DNA of 64,000 bases from UBA5794 sp964196275 (GTDB taxonomy: Bacteria > Actinomycetota > Acidimicrobiia > Spongiisociales > UBA5794). Below are positions 32,692-41,112 of this stretch, in pieces; the stretch's first letter is position 1, and each line of letters begins with the position of its first letter. The stretch covers positions 24,914 through 88,913 of the forward strand of contig CAXMSN010000067.1 in the NCBI GenBank assembly GCA_964196275.1, read 5' to 3'. The notes under the pieces are model-generated. The model saw only the letters and a program-made list of their open reading frames with translations. It searched no databases and was not told where the DNA came from. A program made the position numbers and the translations under genes.

Positions 32692-33777
32692 TCAGCCGAC
32701 GACCATCTGCCAGCAGAGCGCCACGATCGCGACGGCGAAAACGACCGTAAGACCGACCTCGAGGGCGTGCCGCATGACCGAGACCCCCTCAGCGCGCATC
32801 GTTGGACCGCGCTCGACAGCCACGACGCCGACGATCCCAACACCGATCAATGCCGATGCGGCTGCCATCCACATCCACGCGTCACCGACAGACGCTGCGT
32901 GGGCGAGTCTGTCCACCATCATCGCAAGAAAGACTCCCGCGAGGTACAAGTTGGTGAACACGAAGAACCGCATTGCGCGGCCCCTCTGACCTCGGAGCTT
33001 GCTTGCCAAGCCCACCAACGCTGCACCAAGCGTCACCGCAGTCGCCGAATAGATCCAACCAAGGTCTGAGACCGCCGGAAGCATCAACGCCGTCCCGGCT
33101 GCTACCACCGAGTACCAGAAGATGTTGGCGAAGGTTGGCGACTCGCCGACCACGACTGGCAGCATCGGCACAGAAGCCGCTCGATAGTCATCTTCGTACT
33201 TGAGCGACAGTGCCCAGAAGTGAGGGGGGGTCCAGAAGAAGATGACCGCAAACATCACCCAGGCGGCAAGAGACAATGAGTCCGCATACGCCGCCCACCC
33301 GATCAACGCCGGGATGGCACCGGCGGCTCCCCCGATCACGATGTTCTGCGTGCTCGACCGCTTCAGCAGCATCGTGTACACCACGATGTAGTACATGAAG
33401 GCCGTTGCGGCGAGCAGGCCAGCCAACAGGTTCGCACCGAACGTAAGCACGAGGAAGCCTGCAACTCCGAGGAGCCCACCGAACCACGTCGCTGCCGAGG
33501 AACTCACCCTGTCCGTTGGCAGAGGACGAGAGGCTGTGCGGCGCATGAGCTTGTCGATGTCGGCGTCGTACACCTGGTTGATCACGTTGGCGCCGCCAGC
33601 CGCAAGGGTCCCTCCGAGCAACGTGACGAGGATCAGCCCGAGTCCGGGCCACCCGTCCGCCGCAACCACCATCGCCGGGATCGTCGTCACAAGGAGCAAT
33701 TCGATGATTCGGGGCTTCGTCATCTCGACGTATGCACGCACAACCGAGTCCTTGCTCTCCGACGTTGCCTCACTCAT
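32692..33777 (-). CDS. ctaB: Protohaem IX farnesyltransferase (haem O synthase)
   Basis: A 361-residue UbiA-family prenyltransferase that adds a farnesyl group to haem B, the first step to haem A for cytochrome oxidase. The first Asp-rich motif NVINQVYDADIDKLMRRTASRPLP (split here for clarity: NVINQVYDADID then RTASRPLP) and the second loop DDYRAASVPMLP are intact, as is TPPHFWALSLKYEDD. CtaB is normally about 300 residues; the extra C-terminal region adds about two helices (VGLTVVFAVAIVALCWQMVVG at the end). The start overlaps the ctaA stop by four bases. Confidence 0.95.
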   Translation of the reverse strand: MSEATSESKDSVVRAYVEMTKPRIIELLLVTTIPAMVVAADGWPGLGLILVTLLGGTLAAGGANVINQVYDADIDKLMRRTASRPLPTDRVSSSAATWFGGLLGVAGFLVLTFGANLLAGLLAATAFMYYIVVYTMLLKRSSTQNIVIGGAAGAIPALIGWAAYADSLSLAAWVMFAVIFFWTPPHFWALSLKYEDDYRAASVPMLPVVVGESPTFANIFWYSVVAAGTALMLPAVSDLGWIYSATAVTLGAALVGLASKLRGQRGRAMRFFVFTNLYLAGVFLAMMVDRLAHAASVGDAWMWMAAASALIGVGIVGVVAVERGPTMRAEGVSVMRHALEVGLTVVFAVAIVALCWQMVVG

Positions 33778-34727
33778 CGCGCAAGCACAGGATCGTCAGC
33801 TGTCACGCCCTCGCTCAGAACCATCGCACTCAGCAGCACGAAGAGGATCCACAGTGCGTCCGCAACCATCAGATGGATGACTTGCACTCCGAGCGGCGTG
33901 AGCAGGAAGACGTTTCCGATTCCAATGAACACCTGAGACAACACAACCAGCATCACCGCGGCGGCTACTCGCCTCGTTGCGGAACTCTTGGACATCGCGA
34001 ACTTGGTCGCAATCCATGCAACGAACATGCCCCCTGCCACGGCAACAATCGGATGGATGATCCGCAGCCGTAGGAGAGCCGGAGCGGTCGGACCGAATTC
34101 AGCTGAGATACCGCTCACCACAGAGTCGGCAGGGAACACGGCGTCAGCGATCGCGTTCAGCGCACCAGTGCTCCCAACGATGAGAAGCGTCACCACACCG
34201 AGGAGTAACCACTTGGCAGAATCCCGCGATCGGTGCATCGCTGGTTCAGGATTCCCAGAACCCCACCACGCCGTGAGCGCAAGGGATGCAAGGAGGAAGA
34301 ACGTGTTCGTCAGGTGAAGCGGAACGGCGATCATGCGGCCGACCGAGATGTCCGCGTCGACCCAGCTGAACAGGACGAGAGAAGCGCCGAGAAGCGCCTC
34401 GATGATGAGGAGCACGGCCGCGGCCGTAGCGGCTTTGCGGACGATGCTGCCCTTGGAGAACGCCCACAAGGCAAGGAAGAACAGGCCCGCGATGCCGACA
34501 CCAGCGAGGAAAGAGGAAGCCCGATGAGAGAACTCGATCAGTGTCTCGACCGTGGCGTTCGGGGGGATGAACTGGTCGCCGCATTTCGGCCACGTCTCGC
34601 CGCAACCGGCGCCCGAGCCCGTGGCACGGACGATCGTTCCCCCGGCGATCACGGCGAGGTTGAACGCAAGCGTCGCCCAAGCAACGATCGAGAACAGCCG
34701 TCGACGAACTGGTACTGCTACGGGCAT
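33774..34727 (-). CDS. ctaA: Haem A synthase (COX15/CtaA family)
   Basis: A 317-residue membrane protein with eight helices that oxidises haem O to haem A. Haem-ligand His residues lie in IEFSHRASSFLAG, VPLHLTNTFF, RIIHPIVAVAGG and QVIHLMVADALW. An extracytoplasmic Cys pair occurs in GSGAGCGETWPKCGDQF, as in the B. subtilis CtaA type. It precedes ctaB in a translationally coupled pair. TAGCCT 6 nt before the ATG suggests a leaderless operon start. Confidence 0.93.
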   Translation of the reverse strand: MPVAVPVRRRLFSIVAWATLAFNLAVIAGGTIVRATGSGAGCGETWPKCGDQFIPPNATVETLIEFSHRASSFLAGVGIAGLFFLALWAFSKGSIVRKAATAAAVLLIIEALLGASLVLFSWVDADISVGRMIAVPLHLTNTFFLLASLALTAWWGSGNPEPAMHRSRDSAKWLLLGVVTLLIVGSTGALNAIADAVFPADSVVSGISAEFGPTAPALLRLRIIHPIVAVAGGMFVAWIATKFAMSKSSATRRVAAAVMLVVLSQVFIGIGNVFLLTPLGVQVIHLMVADALWILFVLLSAMVLSEGVTADDPVLAR

Positions 34728-34733
34728 GTCGCA

Positions 34734-34739
34734 AGGCTA
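34734..34739 (-). promoter_or_regulatory. -10-like hexamer TAGCCT for ctaA-ctaB
   Basis: Minus-strand TAGCCT ends 6 nt before ATG 34727. Confidence 0.45.
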
Positions 34740-34798
34740 CCGGAGGCGGTGGTCGATGATCCGCCAGCAACACCGAATCCACAGACGTTCGACGAGGC

Positions 34799-34804
34799 TA
34801 CGCT
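34799..34804 (+). promoter_or_regulatory. -10-like hexamer TACGCT before a 30-codon gene
   Basis: TACGCT ends 7 nt before the ATG at 34812. Confidence 0.4.
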
Positions 34805-34811
34805 TCGATTC

Positions 34812-34904
34812 ATGAAGTCGCTCATCGCCATCGCTGCACTCGCCGTCGTAGGCGCCGTCGTGTACAAGATCCTCACCACCGAAGTTCCCATCGACGAGTC
34901 CTGA
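34812..34904 (+). CDS. 30-residue putative small membrane protein
   Basis: The frame encodes 30 residues: a hydrophobic helix (MKSLIAIAALAVVGAVVYKI) and a short acidic tail (TEVPIDES). Support comes from the TACGCT hexamer at the same spacing as other leaderless genes here, and from its place 5 bp before the next gene. No homologue is recognised; it may be a small membrane protein or a translated leader of the hydrolase gene. Confidence 0.5.
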   Translation: MKSLIAIAALAVVGAVVYKILTTEVPIDES

Positions 34905-34908
34905 TCTG

Positions 34909-35667
34909 GTGCTGACGTCCAGACGCTTCGGCTCGGGAACGCCCCTTGTCGCCCTCCACGGATTCACCCACACCGGTGAGCAATACCGAGCGCTCGCGGA
35001 GGCGACCGACCGAGAGATCCACGCGCCAGACCTCCCCGGCCACGGCTCCTCCGCGGACAAGTCCACGATGATCGACGACGTTCTCGCTTCCCTCTCCGAG
35101 ACGATCGCTGCAGAAGGCGCCGATGCGCCGATTCTTGGCTACTCCCAGGGAGCACGATTGGCACTCCTCCTCGCCACGCAAACGTCCAGCGTCAAGGGTC
35201 GCCTGATCCTCGTGTCCGGGACCGCAGGTATCGAGGATGAGTCAGATCGCCGCGACCGAAGGGCATGGGATCGATCCACAGGAGACGAGATCATCGAAAT
35301 GGGGATCGAGCAGTTCATCGACGAGTGGACGTCGAACGGGATGACATCTACAGAGGGCCTCCCGGCAGCCCTCCGGAAGTCCGATAGGGAAGAGCGGCTC
35401 GCCAACACCGCACACGGGCTCGCATCGGCGCTGACCGGCTACGGAACGGGGACGATGCCCAGCGTATGGCACGTTCTCAACACCATCACCGTGCCGACCC
35501 TCATCCTCACCGGATCACGCGACACGACATATACCGCACACGGGGAGCGCCTGGCTTCGGGGATCGGGCCCAACGCGTCACACAGGATCATCGATGGTGC
35601 AGGGCACGATCTGCTTCTGTCGGGCCTGACAGCTACCGCGGCACACATCAGCGAGTTCCTCGCTTAG
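34909..35667 (+). CDS. Alpha/beta hydrolase (MenH-like)
   Basis: A 252-residue alpha/beta hydrolase. The oxyanion-side LVALHGFTHTGEQY (about 12-25), nucleophile elbow LGYSQGARLAL with Ser (about 82-92), an Asp in LTGSRDTTYT and the catalytic His in IDGAGHDLLL complete the triad. The GYSQGAR elbow and FTHTGEQY resemble MenH (2-succinyl-6-hydroxy-2,4-cyclohexadiene-1-carboxylate synthase), but no other men gene is in view, so the assignment is tentative. It begins 5 bp after the 30-residue gene and is probably co-transcribed with it. Confidence 0.82.
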   Translation: MLTSRRFGSGTPLVALHGFTHTGEQYRALAEATDREIHAPDLPGHGSSADKSTMIDDVLASLSETIAAEGADAPILGYSQGARLALLLATQTSSVKGRLILVSGTAGIEDESDRRDRRAWDRSTGDEIIEMGIEQFIDEWTSNGMTSTEGLPAALRKSDREERLANTAHGLASALTGYGTGTMPSVWHVLNTITVPTLILTGSRDTTYTAHGERLASGIGPNASHRIIDGAGHDLLLSGLTATAAHISEFLA

Positions 35668-35677
35668 TGCCGCGTAC

Positions 35678-36538
35678 TCAATCGGTCTCTATCGGGACCG
35701 CGGAACCCGACGTCCAGTCGTAGAACCCGATTCCGGTCTTCTTGCCGAGCTTTCCTTCCGCCACCATCGAGCGCAGAAGGTCCGGCGGCTCGAAGCGCTC
35801 GCCGTAGACGGAGGCGAGGTGTGTGGCGATACCAAGCCGAACATCGTGGCCGACGAGGTCGCCGAGCATCAACGGCCCCATGGGATGGCCGTATCCCAGA
35901 GACATCGCCCGATCGATGTCCGCAGGTGACGCAACGCCCTGCTCCACCATCCGAACAGCTTCGATTCCGGCGAGAACGCCGAGTCTGCTCGTCGCAAACC
36001 CCGGCGCGTCGTTGATGAGCGCCTGTTCCATTCCAAGAAATTCGACCATCGATGAGATGGCAGACAGCGTTCCCTCATCGGTACGCGATCCCTTGATCAC
36101 CTCAACGAGGTTCATGGCCCACACGGGGTTGAAGAAGTGCATGCCTGCGAACCGCTCCGGACGCTCAAGTTCCGCAGCAAGCTCATCGATCGAAATGCTC
36201 GACGTGTTCGATGCAAGAACGACCGGCTGTCTCGCTTCCGCAGCACCGAGCAGGGAACGCTTGAGCTTCACACTCTCGATCACCGCCTCGATGATCGCAT
36301 CGAGCCCCACGGGAAGATCGTCGATCGATGCGACGGCCTCAAGCCGTGCCTTCGCCCTTTCCGGATCATCAAGCTTGCCGCGCTGAGCAGCAACATCGAG
36401 GGTGGCCCTGACACGGTCAACGGCTGCAATCGCCGTCGCAAGATCGATGTCAACGATCACAACGTCGGATCCGTTCGCTGCGAACCGATGCGCGATGCCG
36501 ATGCCCATCGTCCCGCCACCTACCACTGCGATCCGCAT
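35678..36538 (-). CDS. 3-hydroxyacyl-CoA dehydrogenase (NAD-dependent)
   Basis: A 286-residue enzyme that oxidises L-3-hydroxyacyl-CoA to 3-ketoacyl-CoA (PaaH/FadB2 type). The NAD-binding fingerprint MRIAVVGGGTMGIGIAHRFA is at the N terminus, with VIVDID at the end of strand 2. The catalytic His lies in FAGMHFFNPVWAMNLVEVI, and DAPGFATSRL and GYGHPMGPLMLGDLVGHD are the usual C-terminal motifs. AAGGAGAG precedes the ATG at 36538. It is divergent from selD. Confidence 0.94.
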   Translation of the reverse strand: MRIAVVGGGTMGIGIAHRFAANGSDVVIVDIDLATAIAAVDRVRATLDVAAQRGKLDDPERAKARLEAVASIDDLPVGLDAIIEAVIESVKLKRSLLGAAEARQPVVLASNTSSISIDELAAELERPERFAGMHFFNPVWAMNLVEVIKGSRTDEGTLSAISSMVEFLGMEQALINDAPGFATSRLGVLAGIEAVRMVEQGVASPADIDRAMSLGYGHPMGPLMLGDLVGHDVRLGIATHLASVYGERFEPPDLLRSMVAEGKLGKKTGIGFYDWTSGSAVPIETD

Positions 36539-36607
36539 CTCTCTCCTTGTCGCTTCCACCAGAGTAGATGGCGTCGGCGGACCGCACGCAATGGCCGGCT
36601 CATCGAC

Positions 36608-36613
36608 TACTTT
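36608..36613 (+). promoter_or_regulatory. -10-like hexamer TACTTT for selD
   Basis: TACTTT ends 7 nt before the ATG at 36621, supporting that start for the selenoprotein frame. Confidence 0.45.
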
Positions 36614-36620
36614 CCTTGTA

Positions 36621-37679
36621 ATGGAAAGCCCTCGACTCACCGCATACAGCCACGGCGCCGGTTGAGCATGCAAGCTCGGTCCTGACGAGTTGGCGCAGGT
36701 TCTGCGCCCCATGCACAACACAGCTGCGACGACGCACCCGGACCTGATCGTGGGTATCGCCGGCTCAGATGACGCCGGGGTCTATCGCATTGATGACGAT
36801 CGAGCGATGGTCCAGACTGTCGACTTCTTCACACCGATCGTCGATGACGCATACGACTGGGGAAGGATCGCAGCGGCGAACGCGCTGAGCGACGTTTATG
36901 CAATGGGTGGAGATCCCATCACGGCCCTCCAGCTTGTCGGGTGGCCAAGGGATGACCTTCCCTTCGACCTTCTCTCGCGGGTGATCGAAGGTGGTGTTTC
37001 GGTGATGGTCGAAGCCGGATGCACGGTGATCGGCGGCCATTCCATCGACGACCGGGAACCGAAGTACGGATTCGCCGTGACCGGCTACGTTCCGACCGAC
37101 GAGATCATGACGAACGCGGCAGGCGAACCAGGACAGGTTCTCATCCTCACGAAGCCGATCGGAACCGGAATCATCGCGACGGCGATCAAGAACCAGAAAG
37201 CGAGCAGCGAGATCACAGCGACAGCGGTCGACATCATGGCGACGCTCAACCGGGATGCCGCTGACGCAGCGAGGCGCGTCGGTGTCAAGACCGCGACCGA
37301 TGTCACCGGGTTCGGGTTGCTCGGCCATCTCTCGGAGATCGTTCGAGCGTCGGGAGTCAGCGCGGAGATCGAGTTCGACGCGGTGCCGCTCATCGACGAC
37401 GTGACACAGATGGTCGAGGACGGCATGATCCCCGGAGGTACCAGGCGGAACCTGAAGTCAGTCCGGTCGATGTGCGACTTCGGTGAGCTTGACAAGAACG
37501 CACAGCTGCTCCTTGCCGATGCGCAGACAAGCGGGGGGCTCCTGTTGAGCGTTGACGCCCCGTTGGAGCAGGCCCTCCATGTGGCGCTCGCTGACAACGG
37601 GGTTTCCTCATGGACGATCGGCAGCCTCACTGAGCGTCCCTTCGAACACGGACCGTCAGGCAGGATCACCGTCCGCTGA
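36621..37679 (+). CDS. selD: Selenophosphate synthetase SelD, selenocysteine-containing
   Basis: Read through an in-frame TGA at 36663-36665, the gene encodes 352 residues; it makes selenophosphate from selenide and ATP. The N terminus is MESPRLTAYSHGAGUACKLG, with Sec at residue 15 where other SelD proteins have Sec or Cys, followed by the essential Lys (Lys18). Downstream motifs DDAGVYRI, DFFTPIVDDAYDWGRIAAANALSDVYAMGG and TDVTGFGLLGHLSEI (each shown in part) are typical. A simple ORF search begins at 36690 and loses the active site. A bSECIS-like hairpin follows the TGA and tRNA-Sec lies at 12478-12572. SelD uses its product to charge the tRNA that decodes its own Sec codon. Confidence 0.95.
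36692..36708 (+). promoter_or_regulatory. Candidate bacterial SECIS hairpin in selD mRNA
   Basis: GGCGCAG and CTGCGCC (36692-36698, 36702-36708) form a perfect 7-bp stem closed by the loop GUU, which starts with the G-U pair that SelB recognises in bacterial SECIS loops. The loop lies about 33 nt after the UGA codon, within the usual range. Confidence 0.75.
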
Positions 37680-37743
37680 AGGACCGCTTGATAGATGGAT
37701 TGCATCGGATAGGCTGAAAGTGCTGGGTCGCTTGTCGACCCTC

Positions 37744-37777
37744 TGCGGACCCCCTCGTCCCCCCTGGGGGGTCCGCA
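37744..37777. terminator. GC-rich hairpin downstream of selD
   Basis: TGCGGACCCCC (37744-37754) pairs with GGGGGTCCGCA (37767-37777). Confidence 0.6.
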
Positions 37778-37784
37778 AATCAAG

Positions 37785-37815
37785 CAGTGAGCCCCCGCTA
37801 GCCGGGGGCTTACTG
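37785..37815. terminator. Second hairpin downstream of selD
   Basis: A 13-bp stem with one G-T pair, CAGTGAGCCCCCG (37785-37797) with CGGGGGCTTACTG (37803-37815), loop CTAGC. Together with the preceding hairpin it probably ends the selD transcript. The word GTAGTACGTAT follows at 37825-37835. Confidence 0.65.
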
Positions 37816-37891
37816 CATTCTGACGTAGTACGTATTACTGCCCTCACTGCCTGCCGAAGTGACCCCAACTCACGACCGATTGGCTGAGCGA

Positions 37892-37897
37892 TAGGCT
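37892..37897 (+). promoter_or_regulatory. -10-like hexamer TAGGCT for mgtE
   Basis: TAGGCT ends 9 nt before the ATG at 37907, slightly more than at other sites. No M-box or other riboswitch fold is apparent. Confidence 0.35.
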
Positions 37898-37906
37898 GCT
37901 GTTGCG

Positions 37907-39322
37907 ATGAAGATACGAATACCTCGCCCGCGCCAGTTCGGCTCATCCCTGCGGGATCTCGCTCGCCAACGGCCAGAGGAGGCCGAGGAGTACCTCGATG
38001 CTCACCACGACGCGTGGGAAGAGCTGGCGGAGCACGACCCTCACGACGCAGCAGACATCCTCGAGGCGCTCGATGAAGAGGGAGCGGTTGACCTTCTCCA
38101 GGACCTGCCACCTGACCATGCGGGTGAGGTTCTCGATGAGATGCACCCAGAAGCTGCAGCGGATCTGCTTGAGGAACTCGAAGCGATCGAAGCCGCTGCG
38201 ATGCTCGAGACCATGGAGTCGGACCAAGCGGCTGATGTCGTCGGAGCGCTTGAGCCGATCGATCGCACGGCCGTACTCGCTGCCCTCGGCCCCGAGGCCG
38301 CCGCTGAGATAGAGGCGCTACTCCTCCACGCCGCCGACTCCGCTGGTGGCATGATGACCACTGACGTCGCTGCCCTTCCCGTCGACATGACGGCGGGGAT
38401 GGCGATCGAAACGCTTCGAACCCTGCACGGCGAACTCGGATCCAACCTTCTCTACGTGTACGCCGTCGACTCGGACAACCGCCTTGTCGGGGTCGTCTCC
38501 TTCAGGGATCTGGTGTTCGCACACCCGGAGACAACGATTCGAGACGTCATCGAGCCAACGCTTGTCAGCGTGAGGCCAGACACCGACCGTGAGCAGGTCG
38601 CTGAACTCATCCACCGGTACAGGCTCATCGCCATACCGGTGGTGGAAGCTGACGGCACCCTCGTGGGCATGGTCAAGTTCTCTGAGGCGATCGAGGCCAT
38701 CCAGGCCGAGGTCGGTGAGGACATGGCCGTCATGGTCGGTGCGGGTGAAGAGGAGACAGTGTTCACGCCGGTGAGCCTGTCGGTGCGGAGACGGCTTCCG
38801 TGGATCATCTTCAATCTTGTGGTTGGCGTCTTCATCGCTGGCATCATCGCCCAATTCGAATCGACGCTCGCGACGTATGCCATTCTTGCTGCCTACATGC
38901 CGATCGTTGCTCTCCTGGCTGGCAACTCCGGCGCTCAGAGCCTCGCTGTCATCATCCGCTCGATGGCCGTCGGCGACTTGCCGCAGGGAAGGGCACCGAG
39001 AGCCATTCGTCGGGAGGTGGCCGTGGGTCTCATCGACGGAACGATCATCGCCACGCTGTCGGCACTCTTGGCGGCCCTCACCGTCGGCTTCTTCACGGGC
39101 GACTCCGTGGCGGCCATCGCCCCTGCCGAGATCGCCATCATCATCTTCATTTCGGTCTGGGTTGCGTTCCTCGTGGCGGGTCTCGTCGGTGCTGGAATCC
39201 CCGTCCTCTTCAGCAGTCTCGGACAGGATCCGGCGCTTGCGTCGAATATCTTCCTCACGCTGATCACTGACATCGTTGGGTTTGCGGGCTTCCTACTAAC
39301 CGCCGCTCTCCTGCTGAGCTGA
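37907..39322 (+). CDS. mgtE: Magnesium transporter MgtE
   Basis: A 471-residue Mg2+ channel. The acidic N-domain of helical repeats (HDAADILEALDEEGAVDLLQ, then similar units to about residue 140) senses Mg2+. Tandem CBS domains follow (about 150-270, including SAGGMMTTDVAALP and YRLIAIPVVEADGTLVGMVK). The pore domain has five helices (about 290-471) with the PIVALLAGNSGAQSLAVIIR signature. Gating closes the pore at high internal Mg2+. The architecture and length are standard. Confidence 0.95.
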   Translation: MKIRIPRPRQFGSSLRDLARQRPEEAEEYLDAHHDAWEELAEHDPHDAADILEALDEEGAVDLLQDLPPDHAGEVLDEMHPEAAADLLEELEAIEAAAMLETMESDQAADVVGALEPIDRTAVLAALGPEAAAEIEALLLHAADSAGGMMTTDVAALPVDMTAGMAIETLRTLHGELGSNLLYVYAVDSDNRLVGVVSFRDLVFAHPETTIRDVIEPTLVSVRPDTDREQVAELIHRYRLIAIPVVEADGTLVGMVKFSEAIEAIQAEVGEDMAVMVGAGEEETVFTPVSLSVRRRLPWIIFNLVVGVFIAGIIAQFESTLATYAILAAYMPIVALLAGNSGAQSLAVIIRSMAVGDLPQGRAPRAIRREVAVGLIDGTIIATLSALLAALTVGFFTGDSVAAIAPAEIAIIIFISVWVAFLVAGLVGAGIPVLFSSLGQDPALASNIFLTLITDIVGFAGFLLTAALLLS

Positions 39323-39332
39323 CAACTCCGCG

Positions 39333-39839
39333 TCAGGACCCCAACACCGTCGCACCTGCAGGCGCGAACGGCCCCAGGAATGTGATCGTGAACCCATCAT
39401 CGAGTCTCGCAAAGTAGTGGTCCTCGATGGACGCGATCTGCTCCTCTGTGGCATCGGGGTTTCCAACGATGTTCGCAGCGGCCGGGTCGTCGATGACATG
39501 CACCGTAGAGATCGGAGGGAACCGCCGGACAACGTCAGCGATGACGTCCTCAAGGTCGATGTCGGTCAACGTCTCGTAGCTCGATACATCAAGCAGGACA
39601 ACAACGGTGTCGCCTGTGCCGTCGCCGACCGAGCGCTGAACGATCTGGTACTCGGGGGACGACAGTTGCTCAACGGGAGCCATCGTGGTCGAGGTGCTTG
39701 ACGTCGGCGGTGTCGTCGGCGGGGGAAGGGTCAGGAGGGGGGACTCGGTGGTGGTTGTCGTGTTCTCCGTCGAACTCTGACATGCGGCCGCAACGACGGC
39801 AACGGCAGCCACCACCACGATGAGTCTCAACCTTGGCAT
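39333..39839 (-). CDS. Putative lipoprotein with Thr/Pro linker
   Basis: A 168-residue protein with a lipoprotein signal MPRLRLIVVVAAVAVVAAAC (lipobox AAAC, Cys at residue 20). A Thr/Ser/Pro linker (about 22-60) precedes a domain of about 105 residues with an alpha/beta pattern (DTVVVLLDVSSYETL, STVHVIDDPAAANIVG). The domain is not recognised. The TAGCAT hexamer 7 nt upstream and the signal peptide place the start at 39839. It overlaps no neighbour once this start is used and is convergent with mgtE. Confidence 0.7.
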   Translation of the reverse strand: MPRLRLIVVVAAVAVVAAACQSSTENTTTTTESPLLTLPPPTTPPTSSTSTTMAPVEQLSSPEYQIVQRSVGDGTGDTVVVLLDVSSYETLTDIDLEDVIADVVRRFPPISTVHVIDDPAAANIVGNPDATEEQIASIEDHYFARLDDGFTITFLGPFAPAGATVLGS

Positions 39840-39846
39840 ATGGTCA

Positions 39847-39852
39847 ATGCTA
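39847..39852 (-). promoter_or_regulatory. -10-like hexamer TAGCAT for the lipoprotein
   Basis: Minus-strand TAGCAT ends 7 nt before ATG 39839 and lies just inside the intergenic gap. Confidence 0.4.
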
Positions 39853-39862
39853 CTTCGGATGC

Positions 39863-40282
39863 TCAGATGCGTTTCGACTCTTCCAGCCATGCCTCATATG
39901 AGATCCCATCAAGCCAGACCTCGCCGTTGACGATCCTGAACAACTCGACGACTGATTCGAATGTCTCCTCGTCCGGCTGCTGCTCAAGGAGGTACTGACT
40001 CAGGTCGAGTACCGGTCTCCACGCACGTGGTCCCATGGCGATATCAACGCGGGTTCTCCAGTCCAGGCTGGCGTCGCCAACTCTCGCATCGTTCGCCCAG
40101 AACGCGCCAAGTTTCTGTGCCGTCCGTACGAGGCGTCTGAGCAGTTTCGCCGACTGCTTGTCCAGGTCCGCTGTGGCGGTGACACCATCGAACCAATCGG
40201 CGATCGACTGCTCGGTCACGTCCTCCGGCGACATGACGGCGGTTTCGAACAAGGCCTCGACATCAGCGAGCACGCCGCTCAC
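39863..40282 (-). CDS. Hypothetical soluble helical protein
   Basis: A 139-residue, acidic, mostly helical protein with no transmembrane segment, no Cys and several Trp residues (IADWFDGV, LGAFWAND, DWRTRVDIAMGPRAW). The family is not recognised. Its GTG/ATG start overlaps the stop of the aminotransferase gene by four bases, so it is the last gene of the tyrA-GCS2-nadE-aminotransferase operon and likely co-translated. Confidence 0.65.
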   Translation of the reverse strand: MSGVLADVEALFETAVMSPEDVTEQSIADWFDGVTATADLDKQSAKLLRRLVRTAQKLGAFWANDARVGDASLDWRTRVDIAMGPRAWRPVLDLSQYLLEQQPDEETFESVVELFRIVNGEVWLDGISYEAWLEESKRI

Positions 40283-41112
40283 GTCGTTTCTCTCTCCACA
40301 AGGTCACGGAATCCACCGAAAAGAGCAGCGGTCACGGGACCCGAAGGGAACTCGGCATCGCCGACACGAGCCACCGGGGCGACCTCGCGGACGGTCGATA
40401 GAGAGAACGCCTCATCGGCATCGAGAAGCTCCTCGATGTTGAACGACCCAACCGTTACCTGCAGGCCGAGTCCGTTCGCTACCTCCAGAACGGCGTTGCG
40501 GGTAACCGATGCGAGGATGTGACGGTCCAGGCTCGGTGTGAACACAGCGCGGTCCTTCACCCAACCCAGAGAGAATGTGGGCCCCTCGAGCACGATCCCA
40601 CCTTCGCCGACAAGAGCGGCATCGTCGAAACCCCGCGATCTCGCGGTCATGGTCGCAGCAAGGTTCGGACCGTACGAGAGTGTCTTGGCCCCGGCGAGTT
40701 CACTCGTTCGGCCGTCAGAATGCCAAGGGGCCTCGATGATGTCGAGGGCGTATGCGTCAGGGATGTCAGGGACCTCTTCAAGGAAGACCACGATCGAGTT
40801 GTCAGTTCCCGGGTGCTTCGCATCCAGCCCACCCGTCACATAGACCCGTAGGACGCCTTCACCGGCAGCCGCAACCGCCAGACACCAGTCCCTGAGGGTG
40901 TCTATGGATCCGAGATCGATCCTCAACACCTCAGCACCTCTGGCAAGCCTGGCGAGATGCTCATCGATCCTGAACGGCACCCCGCTGTATGACCGCATCG
41001 CCTCGAAACAGCCGTAGCCGCGCTGGAAACCGATATCAAAGACCGAGATCGAGGCAACCTCCGGATCGAACGGAAGCCCGTTGATCAGAACTGGGCCGAT
41101 CGCTCTGCTCAC
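40279..41112 (-). CDS. Class IV aminotransferase (PabC / branched-chain type)
   Basis: A 277-residue PLP enzyme of fold type IV. FDIGFQRGYGCFEAMRSYSG near the N terminus is the class IV opening motif, and the Schiff-base Lys is in LAGAKTLSYGPNLAA (about residue 143). EGPTFSLGWVKD and LSTVREVAPVARVG are the usual phosphate-binding and C-terminal elements. It could be 4-amino-4-deoxychorismate lyase or a D/L-amino acid transaminase; the aromatic gene tyrA upstream slightly favours a chorismate-linked role. It overlaps nadE by four bases. Confidence 0.85.
   Translation of the reverse strand: MSRAIGPVLINGLPFDPEVASISVFDIGFQRGYGCFEAMRSYSGVPFRIDEHLARLARGAEVLRIDLGSIDTLRDWCLAVAAAGEGVLRVYVTGGLDAKHPGTDNSIVVFLEEVPDIPDAYALDIIEAPWHSDGRTSELAGAKTLSYGPNLAATMTARSRGFDDAALVGEGGIVLEGPTFSLGWVKDRAVFTPSLDRHILASVTRNAVLEVANGLGLQVTVGSFNIEELLDADEAFSLSTVREVAPVARVGDAEFPSGPVTAALFGGFRDLVERETT

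Noticed and set aside
36663..36665. TGA as a nonsense mutation in selD
   Set aside because: It falls exactly at the SelD active-site Cys/Sec position, is followed by a SECIS-like stem, and a tRNA-Sec gene is present.
37892..37906. Mg2+ riboswitch before mgtE
   Set aside because: The start codon lies only 9 nt after a -10-like hexamer and no M-box fold is visible upstream.
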